Assembly: GCA_020721585.1 (NCBI GenBank)
Contig: DYMK01000002.1
Location: forward strand, 119,257-183,256
Reading direction: 5' to 3'
Source of the DNA: Sulfuricurvum sp.
GTDB taxonomy: Bacteria; Campylobacterota; Campylobacteria; Campylobacterales; Sulfurimonadaceae
DNA: 64,000 nucleotides
The notes under the pieces were generated by a model. It saw only the letters and a list, made by a program, of their open reading frames with translations, made no database searches and was not told where the DNA came from. Below, piece after piece: positions 55,781 through 64,000 of the stretch (position 1 is the first letter of the stretch; each line of letters starts with the position of its first letter). Made by a program: the position numbers and the translations under genes.

Positions 55781-57290
55781 GGACACTCCGTGCATTGATA
55801 AGTTCGTATTGGGTGGAAGAGAGTTTGGCTTTCCCCTGAGAGGCAGAAAAGCGGGGATCACTCTCCATCTTTTTCCCACCATCACCGCCACCGCCTGATT
55901 TCCTATCGCTTTTCATATTACTACCTCCCCCCTCTTTGACACTTTTTTTCTCCCCTGTGGGAGTGGTTTCATCGTGGGGAAACGACTCTTTTTTCGCTTT
56001 GCGGACATTGAGGGTTTGTTGTTCTTGGGCATGGGCGATAAAACGGAGATTGGCATCGGCTTGAGGGGTATAATTAAGGGTCAGTGAGGCCAAAAAAGCA
56101 CTACGTGCTTCGTCAAAATGGTGCAAACGGATATGACAATTGCCCATGTTGTAATACAAAAGCGACTTAAAAAAAGGGTCACGAGAGCGAATGGATCGGT
56201 ATTGGGTGAGGGCTTGATCGTATTTTCCCCCTTTGTAGAGGGCATTAGCACGGTTGTACTGTGCGTAGGGGGAATCGATGCGGTGAAACCAAGCCGCCGC
56301 ATGGTCATAGTGGTGATGTTGGTAGTGGTACCTTGCCCACGCGTCATACCCAAAATCGACCATCCCCCCCTGCGCGGAGAGACCGATAAAGCCTAAGAAT
56401 ACGATCCACCTTTTGGAAAGTTTTTCCCCTAAGGTGGTCATTGCCAGCATAAACGCGATGAGAGAGAGGGCAAGAGGGAGGTAAAAAAGTTCTTCATAGG
56501 TTTGAATGCGGGTAAAACCATTCAAAGTATCACGATGTTCGCGGTGAATGAGATTTTGGAGAGCGTGCGAGGTGGTAACCACCTCTCCTCCCGATTGATC
56601 GGCAAGGGTCGTGATGGCATCGTTGAGCGCACTGATGACCAAATTCCCATTGTCATCCTTGAGACTCCCCTCATCGGTGGGGAGCATACTCCCCTCACGG
56701 GTTCCCAACAAAAAGAGACTGACGCGCAGGTGGTTCTCTTGGGCAAACGCTATTTCATGGTCATACTGGCTTTCATCCCCCCCATCGGTGAGGAGGATGA
56801 CCAGTGGGGAGGGGGCATGGGACATTTTGCGAGCCAGTTCTAAGGGACTTAGGATGGTTGTCCCTTTGGTCATAATTTGGGTCTCATCAAGTCCCTTAAA
56901 CAGCGATTCCAAAAGGGGAATATCGTGGGTAAGGGGGGAGAGGACAATGGCGTGGGTGGTAAATCCGATTACTCCAAAACGGTCATTGGGGTGGCTTCTG
57001 ACCGTCTGGAGGAGGACTTTTTTGGCTTCTTCCAACCGACTGGGGGGGACATCGGTACCGCGCATCGAATAGGATAAATCAACCGCTAAAATCACATCTT
57101 GCCCCATTTGTTTCACATCGATGGGGTGTTGGGGGAGTGCTGGGCGGGCAAGGGCGATAATAAGAAAAATAATGGACGTTAGCAACCATTTTTGGGAAGT
57201 AACGATGCGCCAATGGGAGTGTCGCGCGGTTAAAAGATACAGGGGTAAAAGGATCAAAGCCACACACCACCAAGGATTAAGCCACGTCAT
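55761..57290 (-). CDS. batB: BatB/BatC-like fusion: VWA domain plus TPR
   Basis: A 509-residue membrane protein. Two N-terminal helices, then a von Willebrand A domain (about 70-250) with the MIDAS site VDLSYSMRGTD and LLTDGGDES, then further helices near 280-320. TPR units follow near 335-420 (YAQYNRANALYKGGKYDQAL, YYNMGNCHIRLHHFDEARSA), and a low-complexity Lys/Gly/Ser tail. This merges BatB and BatC roles in one chain. Its ATG overlaps the batA stop by four bases. The metal site suggests adhesion or scaffold work at the membrane. Confidence 0.88.
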   Translation of the reverse strand: MTWLNPWWCVALILLPLYLLTARHSHWRIVTSQKWLLTSIIFLIIALARPALPQHPIDVKQMGQDVILAVDLSYSMRGTDVPPSRLEEAKKVLLQTVRSHPNDRFGVIGFTTHAIVLSPLTHDIPLLESLFKGLDETQIMTKGTTILSPLELARKMSHAPSPLVILLTDGGDESQYDHEIAFAQENHLRVSLFLLGTREGSMLPTDEGSLKDDNGNLVISALNDAITTLADQSGGEVVTTSHALQNLIHREHRDTLNGFTRIQTYEELFYLPLALSLIAFMLAMTTLGEKLSKRWIVFLGFIGLSAQGGMVDFGYDAWARYHYQHHHYDHAAAWFHRIDSPYAQYNRANALYKGGKYDQALTQYRSIRSRDPFFKSLLYYNMGNCHIRLHHFDEARSAFLASLTLNYTPQADANLRFIAHAQEQQTLNVRKAKKESFPHDETTPTGEKKSVKEGGGSNMKSDRKSGGGGDGGKKMESDPRFSASQGKAKLSSTQYELINARSVHETKPW

Positions 57291-58201
57291 TGGATCCCCT
57301 TGCGTCGTTGCCATGCCATAAAAAGGAGTATCCCCAACGCTCCCGCGCCAAACCAGTGATAATAGTGTTCTTTGAGGGTATGGTGGTCACTTTTTAGGGG
57401 AGAGCGTTCGAGGGTATCAATGGTCTCATAAATGGTTTGCAACTCTTTTTCATTGGTAGCCGCAAAAAATCTCCCCCCTCCCTCACGGGCTAAGGTCTCC
57501 AATAGTGGGCTATCAAACTCCCCTTTCTCACCAATCCCGATGGTGTAGAGTTTAATATGGTTGCGTGTGACCATCCCCATCGCCTCTTTGGGAGAGATGG
57601 CACCGCTGTTATGCTCCCCATCGGTGAGGAGGATAATCACCTTAGTATGGGCTTTGGAGTCGCGCAACGCACGTACCCCCATCGCAATTCCCTCTCCAAT
57701 GGCGGTATTTTGTCCCGCCATCCCCTCATTGAGATACCCAATCATCTCACTAATAATCTCTTTTTCGTAGGTGATGGGGGAGGCAATAAAGGCAAAATCC
57801 CCAAACATCACCACCCCAATATTGTCTTGGATTCGCTTCCTACTAAAATCACGGGCGATGGTTTGAACACTCTCAAAGCGACTTTCACGGGGATTGTCTT
57901 GACTAAAACCTGAGGCATTCATCGAGCCACTCCCATCAAGAGCTAGGACGATGTCGATCCCATGGCGATTACGGGGATCATCGTAATCGATCGTAATGGG
58001 AGTAGCAAGTGCTGTGACCATCAAAATGACGACCAATACGGTTAACATCCACTGAAGCGTACGCCATCGTGTCACGGTACCAAAAAAATGGAGATGGGGA
58101 AAGATTTGGGCTGGGGGAGTTTTTTTGCACCGATAGAGGCAGTACAGTAAAAAAGGGAGGAGGACAAATGCCCAAGGAAAATCAAATGACCAGCTATTCA
58201 T
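57287..58201 (-). CDS. batA: BatA-like VWA membrane protein
   Basis: A 304-residue protein with an N-terminal helix pair (FVLLPFLLYCLY, MLTVLVVILMVTALATP), a VWA domain carrying LALDGSGSMNASG (MIDAS) and VIILLTDGEHNSG, and a C-terminal helix (FGAGALGILLFMAW). It is the first gene of the Bat operon here. The usual upstream MoxR ATPase and DUF58 genes are missing; the DNA upstream is an IS30 remnant and the mtaB gene, so the operon's front may have been lost or moved. Confidence 0.92.
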   Translation of the reverse strand: MNSWSFDFPWAFVLLPFLLYCLYRCKKTPPAQIFPHLHFFGTVTRWRTLQWMLTVLVVILMVTALATPITIDYDDPRNRHGIDIVLALDGSGSMNASGFSQDNPRESRFESVQTIARDFSRKRIQDNIGVVMFGDFAFIASPITYEKEIISEMIGYLNEGMAGQNTAIGEGIAMGVRALRDSKAHTKVIILLTDGEHNSGAISPKEAMGMVTRNHIKLYTIGIGEKGEFDSPLLETLAREGGGRFFAATNEKELQTIYETIDTLERSPLKSDHHTLKEHYYHWFGAGALGILLFMAWQRRKGIQ

Positions 58202-58221
58202 CCCCTAATTATAACACGAGA

Positions 58222-58329
58222 GAACAAATAAGGGTCGTTCAAGACAAGCTCAACCATAGAGCACACAAAATATTAGGTTTTAAGCTACCATTTGAAGTTT
58301 TTTACGGTACGATTTTAGAAACAAGCTAA
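58222..58329 (+). pseudogene. IS30-family transposase remnant (C-terminal tail)
   Basis: The frame reads EQIRVVQDKLNHRAHKILGF then KLPFEVFYG and a stop. This matches the C-terminal signature of IS30 transposases (LN.RPRK.LGF.TP.EVF). The rest of the transposase is gone. It lies between the 5' end of batA and mtaB. Confidence 0.75.
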
Positions 58330-58374
58330 AAAACATAGGTGTTACACTTATTACGTGAATTGGCGGAAGAATTA

Positions 58375-59622
58375 ATGAAACCAAAAGTCTATTTTAAAAC
58401 CTTCGGGTGTCGTACCAATGTGTTTGATTCTCAAGTGATGATGAGTGCGTTACGTGATTACGATCTGACCGAAGTAGAATCGGATGCCGATATTGTGGTG
58501 GTCAACTCCTGTACGGTCACCAATGGGGCAGATGTGAGTGTCCGTGGCTACATCAACAGCATGGAAAAACAGGGTAAAAAGATGTTTTTAACCGGCTGTG
58601 GTGCGCACACCAAAGGGGAGAGTCTCTTTGAAGCGGGAAAAGTGCAGGGAGTTTTTGGGCAGTCCGAAAAGATGAAAATCAATAGTCTACTCTCCACCCC
58701 CAACCGTTTTTATGAAATGGGGGATCTTAATTACATTGATGATGCCATCGTTGAGGAGTTTGTGGGAAAATCACGCGCTTTTATCAAAATTCAAGAGGGG
58801 TGTAATTTTCGGTGCAGTTACTGCATCATCCCCTTTGTACGCGGGGATGCCCGCAGTATGGAGGAATCCCAAATTTTGGAGCAAGTGCGACGCTTGGCGG
58901 GGAATGGATTTGGGGAATTTGTCCTTACAGGGACGAATGTAGGGAGTTATGGGCAAGGAGATAAACGCAGTATCGCCACCTTGATGCAAAAAATGTCCCT
59001 TATTCGGGGAGTGCGTCGCATCCGTGTGGGGTCACTTGAACCGATCCAAATCAATGAACCTTTTTTAGAGATTTTGGAGGAGCCGTGGCTGGAACGTCAT
59101 CTTCATATCGCGATCCAACACAGTTCCAACACCATGCTTAAACTCATGAACCGTCGTAATCGGTACGAAAGTGACCGTGAGCTTTTTGCGATGCTACACC
59201 ACAAAGGGTTTGCGTTGGGAACCGATTTTATCGTGGGTCATCCGGGGGAGAGTGATGCGATTTGGGAAGAGGCAATGGACAATCTTAAGGGATTGCATCT
59301 CACCCATATCCACCCTTTTACCTATTCCAAGCGCGATGGTACCCCCAGTGCGACCATGAAACCAGCCGTAAATGGAACAGTCTCAGCCCTTCGTATGCAG
59401 CAACTCAATGGGATCGTCCATCACAACAATTACCAGTTTCGCCAACACCACGCATCCCTTCCGTTGGACGTTTTGGTCGAATCAGGGGGTGAGGGAATCT
59501 ATACGGGATTAGACCAGTTTTTTAATAAAATGGTGATTAGAAGTGACGAAGATTTGTCCGGAAATTGGATAACCATCCACAATTATGAGGTAGAAAATGA
59601 CCATAACACTGCGAACCTTTAA
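58375..59622 (+). CDS. mtaB: tRNA t6A37 methylthiotransferase (MtaB type)
   Basis: A radical-SAM enzyme that adds a methylthio group to t6A37 of tRNA. The 415-residue protein has the N-terminal UPF0004 cysteines (FKTFGCRTN, VNSCTV, TGCGAH), the radical-SAM cluster CNFRCSYC near 143-150 and a TRAM-like tail. The ATG at 58375 follows GGAAGA; a longer frame from 58339 is rejected. Its last 26 bases overlap the FtsH-like gene, an arrangement I recall from Helicobacter (HP0285-HP0286). Confidence 0.9.
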   Translation: MKPKVYFKTFGCRTNVFDSQVMMSALRDYDLTEVESDADIVVVNSCTVTNGADVSVRGYINSMEKQGKKMFLTGCGAHTKGESLFEAGKVQGVFGQSEKMKINSLLSTPNRFYEMGDLNYIDDAIVEEFVGKSRAFIKIQEGCNFRCSYCIIPFVRGDARSMEESQILEQVRRLAGNGFGEFVLTGTNVGSYGQGDKRSIATLMQKMSLIRGVRRIRVGSLEPIQINEPFLEILEEPWLERHLHIAIQHSSNTMLKLMNRRNRYESDRELFAMLHHKGFALGTDFIVGHPGESDAIWEEAMDNLKGLHLTHIHPFTYSKRDGTPSATMKPAVNGTVSALRMQQLNGIVHHNNYQFRQHHASLPLDVLVESGGEGIYTGLDQFFNKMVIRSDEDLSGNWITIHNYEVENDHNTANL

Positions 59623-61255
59623 CCGTAATCAACTCATTTTACTCTGTTCAGGGGGGGTTATCCTCCTCTTGCTTTTGTACGCACTGCTCCGTGATAGCAG
59701 TAATGCAGCTTCCTTGGATGAGGTGAGCCGATTGATTGCCTCCAATCAAATCGAAAAAGGCTTTATTGAGGGGAAAACCCTCTACCTCTCTACCCTTAGC
59801 GAGGGGGTGGTTAAAATTCCTTTGTCTCAGGTCTCCCCTGAATTAACGTCCCATTTGAAAATTGAGGTAAAAACTTCGCGTGGAGGGGTGTGGTTTCTCC
59901 TCCTTTTTGGCGTGATCGGCAGTGCCGTTGGGTGGGTGATCCATAACCGCAAAAAAGAGATCACCGCAACGCTGGAGGAGAAAGAAAAATCGCACGAGTT
60001 GGGTCATAGTAACGAAGAACAGCTCCCCACTCCCGTTAAATCGACCGTCCGTTTTAGCGATATTGGGGGGATTAGTGATGTCAAAGAGGAGCTTGAAGAG
60101 ATCATCGACTTTTTACGCAATCCCAAACGGTATTACCATTTTGGAGCCCGTTTACCCCGAGGTGTTTTACTCGTAGGCCCTCCGGGGGTGGGAAAAACGA
60201 TGATAGCCAAAGCCGTAGCCCATGAAGCCGATGTCCCCTTTTTCTACCAAAGCGGTGCCTCGTTCGTCCAAATTTATGTGGGGATGGGGGCAAAACGGGT
60301 GCATGAACTTTTTGCCGCTGCAAAAAAAAATGCCCCTGCCATTATTTTTATCGATGAGATTGATGCCGTTGGGAAAAAACGGGGGGGAGAACGTAACGAA
60401 GAGCGTGAGGGGACGCTCAATCAGCTTCTTACCGAGATGGATGGATTTGAAGAGAGCAGTGGGATTATCGTCGTTGCTGCGACCAATAACATTGAAGTGA
60501 TGGACACAGCTTTGTTGCGATCAGGGCGTTTTGATCGTCGTATTTTTGTCGATTTACCTACCGCAAGCGAGCGGGTGGCGATTTTGGAAAAATACCTTCA
60601 ATCGATCCCCTATAACCTCTCCATCCCCGAAATTGCCAAAATGACCATAGGCTTTAGCGGGGCATCGCTAGCAGCATTGGTCAATGAAGCGGCGTTATTG
60701 TGTCTCCGCACCCATGAACTTCAGGTGACCTTAGACCACTTTTTGGCAGTCAAAGATAAGGTGATGATCGGAAAAAAACGCTTAGTGATGCTCAATGAAA
60801 AACAGCGTCAGTACCAAGTACGGTATCAAGCAGGTAAGGTGTTCGCCTCGACGTGGTTTGATCTGCCTTACGACAAAATGACCCTGACCCATGAGCTAAC
60901 CCTCCCAAGCCTCTTGGAACCGTGGTTAAAAAATGAGCTTGAAGCCCACGTGCGCGTAGCCCTCTCAGGCATTGCGGCGTGTCAACTCCGCTTTGGGGAA
61001 CACGCCAGTAATGGTGCGCATGATCTTGCCCACGCCAAAACCTTGGTAGAGACGATGATCTATACGTATGGGATGGGGGAATCGTTTAGTGCGTCGGTGC
61101 AGGAGGTGGAAAATCTCCTCAACCGACTCTACCAAGAGATCCTCTTTCTCATGGAACGGCATGAAAAAAGTCTCACCAAACTCGAAGAGATTTTGAGTGA
61201 GTATGAGTACATTTCCAAAGCGTTGGCAAAAGAGACCCTCCGTGAAGTTTTTTAA
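59597..61255 (+). CDS. FtsH-like AAA+ membrane ATPase without protease site
   Basis: A 552-residue protein laid out like FtsH: two membrane helices (about 12-30 and 97-115), an AAA domain with Walker A GPPGVGKT near 195, Walker [12 protein letters not shown] and SRH region [19 protein letters not shown]. The C-terminal peptidase-like domain keeps the family's length but the zinc motif HEAGH is replaced by YQAGK near 413-417. Both zinc His and the catalytic Glu are thus lost, while the later Asp (AHDLAHAK) remains. It should act as an ATPase or chaperone, not a protease. It overlaps mtaB and bioV at its ends. Confidence 0.88.
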   Translation: MTITLRTFNRNQLILLCSGGVILLLLLYALLRDSSNAASLDEVSRLIASNQIEKGFIEGKTLYLSTLSEGVVKIPLSQVSPELTSHLKIEVKTSRGGVWFLLLFGVIGSAVGWVIHNRKKEITATLEEKEKSHELGHSNEEQLPTPVKSTVRFSDIGGISDVKEELEEIIDFLRNPKRYYHFGARLPRGVLLVGPPGVGKTMIAKAVAHEADVPFFYQSGASFVQIYVGMGAKRVHELFAAAKKNAPAIIFIDEIDAVGKKRGGERNEEREGTLNQLLTEMDGFEESSGIIVVAATNNIEVMDTALLRSGRFDRRIFVDLPTASERVAILEKYLQSIPYNLSIPEIAKMTIGFSGASLAALVNEAALLCLRTHELQVTLDHFLAVKDKVMIGKKRLVMLNEKQRQYQVRYQAGKVFASTWFDLPYDKMTLTHELTLPSLLEPWLKNELEAHVRVALSGIAACQLRFGEHASNGAHDLAHAKTLVETMIYTYGMGESFSASVQEVENLLNRLYQEILFLMERHEKSLTKLEEILSEYEYISKALAKETLREVF

Positions 61256-61757
61256 CGGTTTTTCATTGACCAATGGCGACCATTTTTTCCAAGAATATCT
61301 CCATCAGAGCGATTACACCGTAGCCGGTTTTAGCTACGGTGCCATCAAAGCGATGCAATACGTCCACAATACTCCCCACCGTATCGATACCCTCCAGCTC
61401 TTTTCCCCTGCGTTTTTTCAAACACACTCCGAAGCCTTCAAGCGATTACAGCTCAAAAGTTACCCCAAAAATCCCGCCCGCTATACTCAGACTTTTCTTA
61501 CCAACGGTTTTTTACCCTGCGAACAAAAACCCGTTGAGATAGACCCCCATGCCTCCCTTGAACAGCTCGAAGAATTGCTGTTTTTTGTGTGGGAGAGTAC
61601 GGTGATGGAGTCTCTTGTGCGCCGAGGCGTTAAAATTGAGGTATTTTTGGGAGTGGAGGATCGTATTATCGATGTTCACGGGGCGAGGGAATTTTTTCTC
61701 CCCTACGCTACGGTCACCTCGATACGAGGGGCGAACCATTTTTTACAGGGGTGCTAA
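61242..61757 (+). CDS. bioV: Pimeloyl-ACP methyl ester esterase, BioV type
   Basis: A 171-residue alpha/beta hydrolase. The nucleophile motif is GFSYGAIKA (Ser31), the likely Asp is in VEDRIID and the His in GANHFL near the C-terminus. Size and motif fit BioV, the Campylobacterota enzyme that releases pimeloyl-ACP from its methyl ester for biotin synthesis. The start is taken as GTG at 61242, which overlaps the FtsH-like gene by 14 bases and has AAAGAGA upstream. Confidence 0.8.
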   Translation: MKFFNGFSLTNGDHFFQEYLHQSDYTVAGFSYGAIKAMQYVHNTPHRIDTLQLFSPAFFQTHSEAFKRLQLKSYPKNPARYTQTFLTNGFLPCEQKPVEIDPHASLEQLEELLFFVWESTVMESLVRRGVKIEVFLGVEDRIIDVHGAREFFLPYATVTSIRGANHFLQGC

Positions 61758-61813
61758 GACCCTGAATCACGTTCAGGGTGACGAAATCCCGTCATTCCCG
61801 CGAAGGCGGGAAT
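61758..61813. repeat. Dispersed palindromes after bioV
   Basis: ACCCTGAATCACGTTCAGGGT at 61759-61779 and ATTCCCGCGAAGGCGGGAAT at 61794-61813, both members of the dispersed family, directly after the bioV stop. They may end transcription before the STAND gene's own promoter. Confidence 0.9.
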
Positions 61814-61855
61814 CCAGCTCTTTTTCCCTCGTTGGGAATGCAGAATGTTCTGTGC

Positions 61856-61861
61856 TATAAT
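61856..61861 (+). promoter_or_regulatory. -10 box of the STAND NTPase gene
   Basis: Perfect TATAAT 31 bases before the ATG at 61892. Confidence 0.5.
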
Positions 61862-61891
61862 CAAATCCCACTTTGACCTTTAGGAATTTTC

Positions 61892-64000
61892 ATGGCAAAA
61901 GCCCGCCATCCTCACACCCCGATCTACATTTCCCGAACGATTGATACCCTTATTGATAAAAAAATTCGTGACAAAGAGGGAAAAGTCCTTTTTGTCCATG
62001 GTGATGGGGGGTTTGGAAAAAGTACCCTATTGCGAAAATACGTACAGTATGGGGAACACGAAAAAATCCCTCTGGTTTTTATCGACCTCAAAGAGCAAAG
62101 CGATAGTAGTATGGTGAGTATTTTATTGGATGAGGGTATCACGTTTGTTAAAAATTGCCCGAAATTTCAAGAAATTCGGACGATGATAATCGATGAACCT
62201 CAATTGCTATCTCACATCCTGAACACGTATAGCCCTGATGCCCTCAATGCGATTAAACGTTTTACCAACGATGATGAGAATTATCAACAAATCGTGGGAA
62301 CCATTATGGATGGGTGGAAAGTATGGACTAAGTTTACCGAACGTGAGCGTGAAGCAAAGAAAAAAGCGATTCTCACTACACCTGAATTTCTGTTAGTGAA
62401 GGCATTGTCTGAGGATTTGCAAGGGTATGGATTATGTATCATCGATACCTTTGAAAAAATCAAAATGTCAAAAATGGTCTCTAAGATCAATTTTTTACCC
62501 GATGGTACCATTTCAGCACGCACCCAAGAAAAATATTATTCGTTCAAAACCTATATCGAAGGATTGATCTATCTTATGGTCGAACACACCACCTTTATCA
62601 TCGCGGGGCGCAATCGGGTAGAGGATCTCTCCATGGAATTACCCTTAGAGGAGGTAGAAGAGTTATCGATGGAGCAATTTTCCTTTGCCCATATCGAAGC
62701 ATTCTTTGCGATATTCGCCCAAAAGCACCCTAGATTAGGATCACCGACCCACCAACAACTCGCCACGATCGAAGCATTGACCCAAGGTAACGCCCTTTTG
62801 ATCGATCTGTTCTCCCAAATTGCCCAAGAGTACCCCTCATGGGAAGCATTGGATTATCCCGAGATGGAGCGACGGGTGAGGGATGTGAACGATAAGCATG
62901 GATTGCTCTTTTATTTTACCGACCGTATCACCTCCCACCTCAGAGATGAAGAATCCGAGCTGTTATGGAAACTGGTCATCCCCCGAGTATTGACCCAAGC
63001 ATTAGAATCGCAGTTGTTTGGGACAACTCCCCTTTTGGAAAAATTGGTGGATACGGGATTAGTCCGCAGAGGATTGGGGAGAGAGGCGGGGAAGTTTTAT
63101 CCACTTGATAATGTCCACAGTGCGATTCTCAACCATTTTGAGAAAGAGTACCGAGGAAAACACGCCAGTTGGCACGACAACGAGGCGGTAAAAGCCCTCC
63201 ATCTCCAGCTTATAGCGTATTACGATGACGAAAATCTACAGGGGATCAATAGCCCTTTTGAGGCATGTTACCATCGGATGATGGCGCGCACCGATTTTGA
63301 ACGGGAGTTTAAGGTGAAGCGGGAGAGGTTCGCCCAATCGCTTTTGGGTGCGTTGCGATTTTCCGCTAAACACAAAAAGGGGATTTGTGAGGATTGGGAG
63401 ACACTCGACCAATTAGCTATTGAGGGGTATATTAAAACATTGAGTGACGAAAAAAGTGATCTTCAAGATTGGATGAGCAGTGCTTTGTATGACGAACTCT
63501 CCCGCGCCTTGGCACTGGGGAACATTGAGACTGCTTATGACAGCAAATTTTTAGAAGCGTTATCCCGCAAAGGGATTTTTAGTAGCGACTGGTCTCTTTT
63601 TTATCTTATGGGAAGTACATATGCTAATAAAGGGGAGTATGATCGTGCGATTCAAGCGTACCAAAAAGCAGTAGCCATTAATCCGCAAAGCGATCAAGCT
63701 TACAACAATATGGGAGTTGCGTATGATGATAAAGGGGAGTATGACCGTGCGATTCAAGCATACCAAAAAGCAGTAGCCATTAATCCACAAGGGGATGAAG
63801 CTTACACCTATATGGGAATTGCGTATGGTCAAAAAGAGGACTATGACCGTGCGATTCAAGCATTTCAAAAAGCAGTAGCCATTAATCCGCAAAGCGATCA
63901 AGCTTACTATAATATGGGAGTTGCGTATGGTCAAAAAGAGGACTATGACCATGCGATTGAAGCGTACCAAAAAGCAGTAGAGCTTAATCCGCAAAGCGAT
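61892..64000 (+). CDS. STAND-type NTPase with C-terminal TPR repeats (3' end outside window)
   Basis: An open frame of 703 codons with no stop before the right edge. The start ATG has AGGAA upstream. Residues 1-30 lead into Walker A GDGGFGKSTLL at 38-48. Walker B is LCIIDTFEKI with Asp185, and the Asp-Thr-Phe-Glu form is common in STAND NTPases. A sensor-like TFIIAGRNR lies near 235, with winged-helix-like helical segments after 320 (GTTPLLEKLVDTGLVRRGLG). From about residue 570 a series of 34-residue TPR units begins, nearly identical in DNA (102-base period). No effector domain is seen at the N-terminus. Such proteins act as regulators or phage sensors; the role here is inference. Confidence 0.85.
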   Translation, partial: MAKARHPHTPIYISRTIDTLIDKKIRDKEGKVLFVHGDGGFGKSTLLRKYVQYGEHEKIPLVFIDLKEQSDSSMVSILLDEGITFVKNCPKFQEIRTMIIDEPQLLSHILNTYSPDALNAIKRFTNDDENYQQIVGTIMDGWKVWTKFTEREREAKKKAILTTPEFLLVKALSEDLQGYGLCIIDTFEKIKMSKMVSKINFLPDGTISARTQEKYYSFKTYIEGLIYLMVEHTTFIIAGRNRVEDLSMELPLEEVEELSMEQFSFAHIEAFFAIFAQKHPRLGSPTHQQLATIEALTQGNALLIDLFSQIAQEYPSWEALDYPEMERRVRDVNDKHGLLFYFTDRITSHLRDEESELLWKLVIPRVLTQALESQLFGTTPLLEKLVDTGLVRRGLGREAGKFYPLDNVHSAILNHFEKEYRGKHASWHDNEAVKALHLQLIAYYDDENLQGINSPFEACYHRMMARTDFEREFKVKRERFAQSLLGALRFSAKHKKGICEDWETLDQLAIEGYIKTLSDEKSDLQDWMSSALYDELSRALALGNIETAYDSKFLEALSRKGIFSSDWSLFYLMGSTYANKGEYDRAIQAYQKAVAINPQSDQAYNNMGVAYDDKGEYDRAIQAYQKAVAINPQGDEAYTYMGIAYGQKEDYDRAIQAFQKAVAINPQSDQAYYNMGVAYGQKEDYDHAIEAYQKAVELNPQSD
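63598..64000 (+). repeat. 102-bp tandem repeats encoding TPR units
   Basis: The marker GACCGTGCGATTC occurs with exact 102-base spacing at 63641 (as GATCGTGCGATTC), 63743, 63845 and 63947 (as GACCATGCGATTG). The units encode YDRAIQAYQKAVAINPQ followed by SDQAY.NMGVAY. The high DNA identity suggests recent expansion or conversion. The array continues past the window. Confidence 0.93.

Noticed and set aside
58069..58221. N-terminal part of an 86-codon ORF opposite batA
   Set aside because: This part is antisense to batA; only the last part is an IS30 remnant.
63560..63994. 144-codon minus-strand ORF with its own repeats
   Set aside because: It is the antisense shadow of the TPR array; the repeats follow the 102-bp period of the plus-strand protein.

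Overview
The window looks like a chromosomal segment from a free-living Campylobacterota bacterium, closest in flavour to Sulfuricurvum or Sulfurimonas. That placement is inferred from gene content and order, not from a search. The evidence is the block fabZ-lpxA-clpX-mreB-mreC-carB, a UPF0323 lipoprotein, BioV-type biotin synthesis, the pair mtaB plus an FtsH-like ATPase, a CetB-like PAS protein, short-form HisG and CoaX. Moderately GC-balanced housekeeping DNA is interrupted by clearly AT-rich accessory patches.

Layout: 1-1.9 kb, a Fur-box-preceded TonB receptor running off the left edge. 2-3.8 kb, a DUF2809 protein and dbpA. 3.8-4.9 kb, an AT-rich membrane-protein gene bracketed by a 127-bp duplication of the dbpA tail and by REP-like hairpins. 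4.9-10.4 kb, gapA-pgi, a POTRA-less TpsB-like barrel, small envelope proteins, hisG and coaX. 10.4-12.3 kb, an AT-rich two-gene module (AAA ATPase plus TOPRIM-like protein). 12.4-23.6 kb, an M29-like peptidase, a DUF4349 lipoprotein, a TPR protein with a glycosidase-like partner, glucan phosphorylase, a diguanylate cyclase, pfkA and a flavin disulfide reductase. 23.7-30.2 kb, a type I restriction locus (hsdM-fic-decayed ORF-hsdS-GIY-YIG-hsdR). 30.3-41 kb, a PAS protein and the envelope/division block to carB, then small genes and a glutathionylspermidine-synthase-like protein. 41-44.9 kb, a second TonB receptor and a KefB-like antiporter. 45-49.8 kb, a type IIG restriction-modification enzyme with DUF3800 and nuclease-like partners and a duplicated RM tail. 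49.9-61.8 kb, valS, a Nudix protein, YceI, pyrF, tRNA-Ser, the Bat operon, mtaB, a protease-dead FtsH-like ATPase and bioV. From 61.9 kb, a STAND-type NTPase with nearly identical TPR repeats runs off the right edge.

Four accessory or defence-like modules lie among the housekeeping genes. A family of short dispersed palindromes links them. These sit between genes, and also inside the reading frames of the type IIG enzyme and HsdR without breaking the frame. In three places accessory genes are bracketed by direct repeats, two of which copy the 3' end of the gene to the left. I see no CRISPR array, rRNA, complete insertion sequence or prophage. The only insertion-sequence trace is a short IS30-like C-terminal remnant near 58.3 kb.
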